Source of the DNA: Ignavibacteria bacterium
Lineage (GTDB): Bacteria; Bacteroidota; Ignavibacteria; Tepidaquicellales; Tepidaquicellaceae
DNA: 39,875 nt
Assembly (NCBI GenBank): GCA_016929695.1
Contig: JAFGII010000102.1
Location: 1-39,875 of the forward strand
Reading direction: 5' to 3'
How positions within the stretch are numbered: the first letter of the stretch is position 1; the number at the start of each line of letters is the position of its first letter. Position numbers and translations under genes: made by a program. Shown one piece after another: positions 35,301 to 39,875 of the stretch. The notes beneath the pieces were generated by a model. The model ran no database searches, had not been told where the DNA came from, and saw only the letters and a program-made list of their open reading frames with translations.

Positions 35301-36521
35301 TTCCTTAAAACAGATAAAAATTTCAACATATTTGTCAATAATAAACTTGTAACGACTACTAATGATGAATTATATACTTCCGATTTGCTCGATACAAGAA
35401 TTGATGCGGATGCCGAATACAATATTCTGAATTTACGGAAGGAGTATTTTATAAAAAACCAGTCTGCAGGAGACCTCACTTTTATAGAAGGATATAAACC
35501 GGTTCTTGACAATGAAAATAAAATAAAAGGCATTATATCCTCTCTGTCAGTGTACAGGGAAAATGAAATAAGTGAGGAACTGACGGAAACTTTAACGTAC
35601 ATTTTCAGTTCGTATATACTGGTGATTTTCTTTATACTCGGACTTGTCACTTTCTTTACGGAACGTTTGTCAAAACCCGTTCTTGAATTAAAAGAAGCCG
35701 CAGACAGGGTATCACGGGGAGAAAGCGACGTGGAAATAAAGATTAAGAACAGAACCGACGAAATCGGGAGTCTTGTTGATTCTTTCAATGATATGACCAA
35801 GAAACTTGAAAAGTCAAAAGAAGAGTTAAAACGGGCGGAGAGGGAAGCCGCCTGGCGGGATATTGCCAGAAGAGTTGCACACGAAATAAAAAATCCCCTG
35901 ACTCCGATGAAATTATCAATTCAGCATCTGAAGAAATCCTATAGAACAAAATCCCGCGAAGATTTTAACTCAATTCTCGATAAAACTGAACGGCTGATTA
36001 CAAATGAAATAGATAAACTCAACAGGATTGCAACTGAATTCTCAAATTTTGCAAAACTTCCTTCGAGAGATTATGAGCCGCTCAATGTAAATGAAATTCT
36101 TGAAGAAGTTATTTCTTTATATACCTCACATAAAAATATTGAATTCAAAAAAGAATTATCCGGTATAGAATTATCTGTTATGGCGGACAGGCAGGAAATA
36201 AACCGCGTATTCCATAACCTTCTTAAAAACTCCATACAGGCAATAGACGATAAAGGAATAATAATTGTTAAATCTTATGAAATGGGTGAATTCGCAATTG
36301 TAGAAATTTCTGATAACGGAGAAGGTATTGAGCCCGATATGTTAAAAAAACTTTTCGAACCCAATTTTTCGATTAAATCAAAAGGGATGGGTTTAGGTCT
36401 GGCGATAACAAAAAAATCACTTGATGATATGAAGGCTGAGATTCAGATACAGAGCAAATCCGGCAAAGGAACTAAAGTTTCCATCAGGTTTAATTTATAT
36501 AAGAGAGAAGATGAAGAATAA
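32391..36521 (+). CDS. giant NtrY-like sensor histidine kinase
   Basis: This 1376-aa membrane kinase starts at a TTG at 32391, 3 bases after the DUF4783 stop. A first membrane helix (about 12-32) is followed by a periplasmic domain to about 265, then a block of roughly eight helices (268-555). A second large periplasmic domain runs to about 860, then come two helices (863-888, 900-924), a third short outside domain and a last helix (about 1070-1090). HAMP follows at 1093-1145. The phospho-acceptor is His1164 in VAHEIKNPLTPMKLSIQHL, the NtrY-type H box. The ATPase shows HNLLKNSIQAI, ISDNGEGI (Asp1308) and KGMGLGLA (1331-1338). No response regulator is adjacent, so it is an orphan kinase. Confidence 0.93.
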   Translation: MSVVKYFDRKSGILVIAVFLIIIWFIAVQIISNYVAGNTDDNWDEILENNIRSSSETCISVFERYQNKLSEISSRISENPDVTARTENGDGTGLYEIIRKMHLDDDVPYEIYDKRLNLLAFRGKQLNPDNLRLQKVISGNKFSVIKETGFYTYLMIYSPVYHPQNIGEVSGVAVTASLIDVKSEIRNKFFSGFGFTEEVRNKIDANIDLISTDGYFSSIAGQSDVLQYNYSVDLTGIDNTVIGRIDVKGFDRESYRLKLGEFTSKINASLSFLFALCILGLFFSFSRKTKDKYLFVNVIVFSVILFLIRILWLKLYFPSGLFATNLFSPKHFASSGFLGFGKSVGDLFVSLILLLFIIIYSANIYSSKEFIFNPRRMEKTYQSVSYIVSYLLIALVLFFAVFHVTGTLYEGIISDSNINFLDKTSLLSSEVLFVIFAILLIISFASLFFNCSVLIILISKIKNKLTNSALKRFSILFLFIIFTVVNFSLDYIADFELSVLTREIFIIFVFLFAYYIHRFSFLKRNFRLFTFRNFMLIALISVFISPLLMLEKLYDKEPEFLELLGKTLTNQEEDRAVFLISNELINNSQNKNLEALIKDKNSLPKLAYHLWSESRISSENFNSLFIIIDSNKKVLSDFNINPSMLYTDSIVNFVTGKILNKPYDFDISIESTDTLYTNENYETEGDFEYYPIAFENVRIIKNSRDKYYVGITAIEGSRLKGGISHSPLGFVMIVLQSDIKNIVRQSSQQFFKPYSQDNLLTKIISRPILTEFINNEVESASEDEISKEVKLYLNGFLQYVDSTGNRRMWKDMEYENKRYKTFFILSEPENIEGDAFEKGLKRIYTISVKKFDFSVVSFFYLKYILLGILILFLLYLIYGIIFAYKIKNIKINFRSKLLISFLAISVIPILILGVYSRAFLINKNDQNTRDLIHSDLNLVSELLRTAGKTDVSKQQTYSLNAGYEVLLGKYFLKTDKNFNIFVNNKLVTTTNDELYTSDLLDTRIDADAEYNILNLRKEYFIKNQSAGDLTFIEGYKPVLDNENKIKGIISSLSVYRENEISEELTETLTYIFSSYILVIFFILGLVTFFTERLSKPVLELKEAADRVSRGESDVEIKIKNRTDEIGSLVDSFNDMTKKLEKSKEELKRAEREAAWRDIARRVAHEIKNPLTPMKLSIQHLKKSYRTKSREDFNSILDKTERLITNEIDKLNRIATEFSNFAKLPSRDYEPLNVNEILEEVISLYTSHKNIEFKKELSGIELSVMADRQEINRVFHNLLKNSIQAIDDKGIIIVKSYEMGEFAIVEISDNGEGIEPDMLKKLFEPNFSIKSKGMGLGLAITKKSLDDMKAEIQIQSKSGKGTKVSIRFNLYKREDEE

Positions 36522-37986
36522 ATTTATTTGTATAACTTATTTCCTTGTGCTTCTATTTGTGATGATTAATTCCTGTGCCGTGCAGCAGCCGCCCTCAGGA
36601 GGCGAGGATGATAAGATTCCTCCTGAAATTATAAAATTTTCACCGGCGAATAATACTTTGAATTTTAAAGGAAGAACAATTGAAATTGAATTTGATGAAT
36701 ATGTAGATAGAAGGTCTTTTAGGGATGCACTTGTTATTACTCCTAAACCGAAAGGGGAAGTTATATTCGGCTGGAGCGGAAAATCAGTTGAAATATCTAT
36801 CGTTGGAGGATTTGAACCGAACAGGACTTACGTTATTACTGTAGGAAAAAGTTTTAAAGACCTCAGAGGCGGGAATCAGATTACTGAACCTTTTTCTTTC
36901 GCTTTTGCAACCGGCTCCAAAATTGATAAGGGAAAACTTTCGGGAAAAGTATTTGACTTCAATAGAGCAGGTGAAATCGAAAATCCCTTCAGAGATGTTG
37001 TAATGACTGCGTATAAAGTTTATGACGAAGGAGATGTAAATCCTGAAACCGATGACCCGGATTTCATTCTGCCCGTGAACAGCGACGGTTCATTTGAATT
37101 TTTAAGTTTACCGGAAGGCAAATATATTGTTTTTGCACTGCTCGATGCAGACCGAAATTTTAAATACGATAAGACCTTTGAGTTTATATCATCATTCGAC
37201 AGTATTGTTACGATAATCGAAAATGAACCTCCTGCTTATGTGCAGTTTCTTATGGATATTAACCCTGACTATATCACACGTAATATTTACACCGTAGTTG
37301 ATACACAAAAAGTTAAGTACAGAAGTTCAAACTCAGGATTCGATTATTTATTAAAAAAATTAAAAACGGACACAGTTGATTATTTGTATTCATCACTTGC
37401 GGAAAATGAATCATCTGTAAATCTGAATCCCTGTATTATGTTTTATTTTAAAAATAATACTGTCCCTTTATTCGATATAGTTAATTCCATATCCCTTAGT
37501 CTTAAAGAAAGCAGGGAGAAAAGTTATTTAAATTTCAATTGGTATAATGATTCCTTGCTGGGAGTTACGGTTCAGAATTTTCTTCTTCCCGATAGGTCTT
37601 ATATCCTGACAGTTGATGTTAAATCTCAGTCGAAGGATTACTTTAAGGAAATTGAATTTAAAACTCAGGCGGAAAGGAAATTTGGAAATTTAAAAACCAT
37701 ACTTACCGGAACGGAAGAGGAAAAAAAATATATTATTCTGCTTATAAATAAAACTGACGAATTTGCATTTTTGAAAAGGGAACTCATAAATGAAAACAAA
37801 TGTGATTTTTTGAATTTATCTGAAGGTGATTATACTTTGTTCGCCTTTAAAGATGCTGATGAAGACGGTTATTATGATTTTGGTGCATATTCACCTTTTT
37901 CACCTTCCGAAAAATTTTTCTTCTATACTGATGACATTAAAATTAAGGGCGGCTGGACTGTAGAAAATTTCGGAATCACTTTCTGA
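36511..37986 (+). CDS. Big_5 Ig-like domain lipoprotein
   Basis: This 491-aa lipoprotein has the lipobox INSC with Cys22, then AVQQPPSGGEDDKIPPEI, a start very common in Bacteroidota envelope lipoproteins. Residues 37-133 are an Ig-like Big_5 domain (IIKFSPANNTLNFKG, TIEIEFDEYVD, RTYVITVGKSFKDLRG, PFSFAFATG). Then comes a carboxypeptidase-regulatory-like segment (SLPEGKYIVFALLDADRNFK) that recurs near the end (LSEGDYTLFAFKDADEDGYY). It overlaps the kinase gene by 11 bases, so the two are translationally coupled. Together with the DUF4783 gene this makes an operon devoted to the envelope. The exact role is unknown. Confidence 0.88.
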   Translation: MKNKFICITYFLVLLFVMINSCAVQQPPSGGEDDKIPPEIIKFSPANNTLNFKGRTIEIEFDEYVDRRSFRDALVITPKPKGEVIFGWSGKSVEISIVGGFEPNRTYVITVGKSFKDLRGGNQITEPFSFAFATGSKIDKGKLSGKVFDFNRAGEIENPFRDVVMTAYKVYDEGDVNPETDDPDFILPVNSDGSFEFLSLPEGKYIVFALLDADRNFKYDKTFEFISSFDSIVTIIENEPPAYVQFLMDINPDYITRNIYTVVDTQKVKYRSSNSGFDYLLKKLKTDTVDYLYSSLAENESSVNLNPCIMFYFKNNTVPLFDIVNSISLSLKESREKSYLNFNWYNDSLLGVTVQNFLLPDRSYILTVDVKSQSKDYFKEIEFKTQAERKFGNLKTILTGTEEEKKYIILLINKTDEFAFLKRELINENKCDFLNLSEGDYTLFAFKDADEDGYYDFGAYSPFSPSEKFFFYTDDIKIKGGWTVENFGITF

Positions 37987-38075
37987 AAATATTCCAACCT
38001 CATCCGGTAAGCTAAGTTCATCGGAGGAGAATTATGAATAACGTTGAGTAATTTACTGCGCTGCGATAAATGATA

Positions 38076-38104
38076 AACCGCAAAGACGCTATGGACGCAA
38101 AGAA
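38076..38104. repeat. single aaccgcaaagacgc phrase
   Basis: One isolated copy of the GC-rich phrase reads aaccgcaaagacgctatgga followed by cgcaaagaa. Its diverged relatives are at 5896-5930, 6052-6087, 9543-9577, 11134-11176 and, inverted, 29336-29373. Confidence 0.7.
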
Positions 38105-38485
38105 TTTTTCTTAGTCTGCGGTGTTGCTGTAAATTTGTTTTTTTTCCTCGTCCAATGAACGAATCATATCAAATGAGGTTTTCAAAAATTGTTTTGTTAA
38201 AATTTTATTCGTGTGTATTTTTCTTTCTGGATAATAAGGTTTACATCCTATGGACTTGGTTTTTTGAATGCAATAAATTTTTATTATATTCATTAAATTA
38301 AACGTTGTTTTTTTAAATTCAATGATTTATTTTAAAATTACGATTGAATTTATTGAGAATAGACTTTTTTAATTTAAGTTTACATTCCTATACAGGTATA
38401 AGATGATTTTTTAAAACTCAATTAACAGGTTTTATAAATATCTTCCTGACCGCTGCACTTACTGTACAGGGAGTAAAAAAAGAAA

Positions 38486-38507
38486 GTTATGAATATTTTT
38501 TCATAAC
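38486..38507. promoter_or_regulatory. perfect hairpin in the T9SS cargo leader
   Basis: The arms gttatgaa and ttcataac pair perfectly over eight bases around the loop tatttt. It ends 22 bases before the ATG at 38530. It could be an operator or an mRNA leader hairpin; which one cannot be told from the sequence. Confidence 0.4.
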
Positions 38508-38529
38508 GCAATCGAAGGACGGGTTTTAA

Positions 38530-39603
38530 ATGAGGAAATTGCTACTCCTTTCATTTTTCATTTTATTTATATCGGTTGAATCACCTGCTCAATTAAAATT
38601 CCGGAGCGGAAGATTTTTTCATCATTCGACCGGCGAATGCATCTGGGGTCCGAACGGCAGCAGTACGAGCGTGCCGCAGCAGATGACCATCTATAACAAT
38701 TCACACGGATATACGGGAACAAATGCGGTAACGATGAATGAAATGTGGTTTCCGGTTAATTACGATAACGAATGGCATCAATGGCATCAGATATTTGAAA
38801 CAAACACTCCCGAAAATATTTCGAGTTACTTCAGCGGAAACAGAATAATTATGATTAAATCCTGCTTCCCCTCTTCCGCACTTGAGGGAGTCGGCGAGCC
38901 AGCGGATACATTATATCCGGATTACAAAACCATTTATAATTACAAATGGCACTGGCGGCATATAATCAATAAAATGAAATTATATCCGCAGAATTTTTTT
39001 GTAATATGGACAAATGCTCCGCTTGTTCCTCTGGAAACAAATGCGAATGCCGCAATGTGGTCAAAGCGATTCTGCAAATGGGCTAAGGATACACTTGCGG
39101 CAGGACTTGACCCTGTATTCGGCGTCTTTCCGGCAAATGTATATGTCTTTGATTTCTTTTCGAAACTGACGGATGCAAACGGTTATATGCTCCTTATGTA
39201 TGCTTCAGACCCCCACGACAGCCATCCGAATGCGGCGGCAACAACACTCGTGGCTCCACAGTTTGTGAATGAAACATTTAATCATTCGATTGCCTATGAG
39301 ACAATTTACGGGATAAAGAAGATAAGCACTGAAATTCCTGATAAGTTTGCGCTTGAGCAGAATTACCCGAATCCCTTTAATCAATCTACAATGTTCAATG
39401 TGCAATGTTCAATGGCAGGGATGGTGAAGTTAAGTGTTTATGATATTACAGGGAAAGAAGTTGCGGTTCTTGTGAATGAATATCTGCAGGCGGGAACGTA
39501 TGTGGTTTCATTTAACGGAAGCGGATTAAATTCGGGAGTATATTTTTACAGGATGACAACTGACGGATTTAGTGATACTAAAAAATTTGTTCTTACCAAA
39601 TGA
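38530..39603 (+). CDS. SGNH-like secreted protein with T9SS sorting domain
   Basis: This 357-aa protein has a signal peptide (MRKLLLLSFFILFISVESPA, cut before Gln21). A domain of about 245 residues starts RFFHHSTGECIWGPNG. Ser33 in HHSTG, the Asn in IWTNAP and the late DSHPN block resemble the Ser, Asn and Asp-His pieces of SGNH hydrolases. That is inference from motifs. The last 85 or so residues are a type IX secretion sorting domain (FALEQNYPNPFNQST, KLSVYDITGKEVAVLV, GLNSGVYFYRMTTDG, ending KKFVLTK). The protein should be secreted or surface-bound through T9SS. Within that domain the usual strand TIKFSIPxAG is replaced by MFNVQCSMAG, encoded by a repeat (39389-39414). Confidence 0.85.
   Translation: MRKLLLLSFFILFISVESPAQLKFRSGRFFHHSTGECIWGPNGSSTSVPQQMTIYNNSHGYTGTNAVTMNEMWFPVNYDNEWHQWHQIFETNTPENISSYFSGNRIIMIKSCFPSSALEGVGEPADTLYPDYKTIYNYKWHWRHIINKMKLYPQNFFVIWTNAPLVPLETNANAAMWSKRFCKWAKDTLAAGLDPVFGVFPANVYVFDFFSKLTDANGYMLLMYASDPHDSHPNAAATTLVAPQFVNETFNHSIAYETIYGIKKISTEIPDKFALEQNYPNPFNQSTMFNVQCSMAGMVKLSVYDITGKEVAVLVNEYLQAGTYVVSFNGSGLNSGVYFYRMTTDGFSDTKKFVLTK
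39389..39414. repeat. intergenic-type repeat inside the sorting domain
   Basis: The sequence caatgttcaatgtgcaatgt followed by tcaatg is a phrase normally found between genes. Positions 39392-39408 match intergenic 28799-28815 at 16 of 17 bases. It stays in frame and keeps the length of the domain. Confidence 0.7.
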
Positions 39604-39622
39604 CAAGTTTGTAAAGTATAAA

Positions 39623-39669
39623 GGATTGGATGATTGGATGAATGGTGATTAGTGATTGAATGATTGGGT
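39623..39669. repeat. degenerate gattggatgaat tandem
   Basis: Loose tandem units of tgattgga / tgaatggtgattagtga follow the T9SS gene stop. They resemble the ttagtggttagtgga phrase after the exported protein gene at 19760. No function is evident. Confidence 0.5.
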
Positions 39670-39742
39670 GTGAATAAAAAGTACTGTTCTTTGAAATTTG
39701 AAAACTGAATTATATTGTTTCATAAACTTAAAATAAAAACTT

Positions 39743-39802
39743 ATGAAAAAAGTAAATTACATTTTATTGGGTCTTTTCATTTTTTTATTTAGGGTTTACT
39801 GA
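39743..39802 (+). pseudogene. signal-peptide-only fragment of an exported protein gene
   Basis: The ATG at 39743 opens MKKVNYILLGLFIFLF, a good signal-peptide start with the usual MKK and a long hydrophobic core, preceded by an A-rich leader like those of other exported genes here. The frame reads RVY and stops at 39800-39802, before any mature protein. The DNA from about 39790 on (gggtttactgaaaaagtagg) looks like the end of an insertion sequence, which would explain the break. The rest of the gene, if present, lies outside the window. Confidence 0.45.
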
Positions 39803-39875
39803 AAAAGTAGGGATATATTTGCTTTTGAAAAAATTATATTTTCAAACACAGAGATTTTTTTCAATAATTTTACTA

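Larger units (their letters stand above)
37987..38529. other. 543-base gap, repeat and hairpin only
   Basis: No gene is called. Positions 38076-38104 carry one aaccgcaaagacgc phrase. A 60-codon frame on the minus strand (38111-38293) has no recognisable features. From 38300 the DNA is AT-rich; a short ctgtacag palindrome lies at 38462-38469 and a perfect hairpin at 38486-38507, just before the T9SS cargo gene. Confidence 0.6.

Noticed and set aside
38111-38293. 60-codon frame on the minus strand in the 543-base gap
   Set aside because: No leader, family motif or partner gene is seen, and it starts next to a repeat. A small unknown gene cannot be excluded.

Overview
The window looks like a piece of chromosome from a low-GC member of the FCB group, most likely Ignavibacteria/Chlorobiota or a near Bacteroidota relative. 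The best evidence is the secreted protein at 38530-39603. It ends in the NYPNPFN-type C-terminal sorting domain of the type IX secretion system, in the wording typical of Ignavibacteria. DUF4783, Big_5-type lipoproteins, A-rich leaders that mostly lack Shine-Dalgarno sequences, and a giant NtrY-like histidine kinase agree with this. I see no rRNA, tRNA, CRISPR array, prophage or complete insertion sequence.

Layout. 0.4-5.9 kb (+): a peptide-use locus with a POT symporter, an OPT transporter and peptidase T, interrupted by a small PD-(D/E)XK (GxxExxY) protein sitting in repeat DNA. 6.1-10.6 kb (-): a methyltransferase, a stand-alone E2/CAT-like acyltransferase, a probable CBS-HEPN protein and a membrane-anchored zinc peptidase. 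10.8-12.9 kb: a small VOC-like protein, RsgA (-) and a YgbA-type nitric-oxide-response protein. 13.1-21.9 kb (+): a 601-aa conserved protein of unknown function, isocitrate dehydrogenase, pterin dehydratase overlapping a chromate transporter, two exported proteins and an EamA transporter. 21.9-23.5 kb (-): a BamB-like propeller lipoprotein and a small membrane protein. 24.1-25.5 kb (+): a TPR protein. 25.6-28.2 kb (-): a tight operon LytR_C protein - rsfS - pdxA - ftsE-like ATPase, with a hairpin terminator just upstream. 28.2-28.7 kb (-): a small exported protein. 29.4-31.9 kb: a GT4 glycosyltransferase (+) and an aminotransferase (-). 31.9-38.0 kb (+): a three-gene envelope operon of DUF4783 protein, 1376-aa sensor kinase and Big_5 lipoprotein. 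38.5-39.6 kb (+): an SGNH-like T9SS cargo. The right edge holds an ORF that stops right after a signal peptide.

The most unusual feature is the intergenic DNA. Nearly every longer gap is a patchwork of short, diverged, recurring phrases, found in both orientations and in shifting combinations. Examples are accgcaacgacgcaaagg, ggaatctcgctgaa, acactgattagac and cactaagtacactta. Some matches are exact: 21 of 21 bases between 9521-9541 and the complement of 11198-11218; 16 of 16 between 6067-6082 and 12955-12970. Others are longer and diverged: 38 of 48 bases between 15019-15066 and 28866-28913; about 97 nt between 6906-7001 and 23612-23709. The same phrases spill into genes. They encode the C-terminal tails of the EamA transporter and the YgbA-like protein and replace one strand of the T9SS sorting domain in frame. 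The GxxExxY nuclease-like gene is nested in inverted copies, which makes it the obvious candidate partner. This repeat system is my main candidate for something undescribed. The CBS-HEPN protein is the second.
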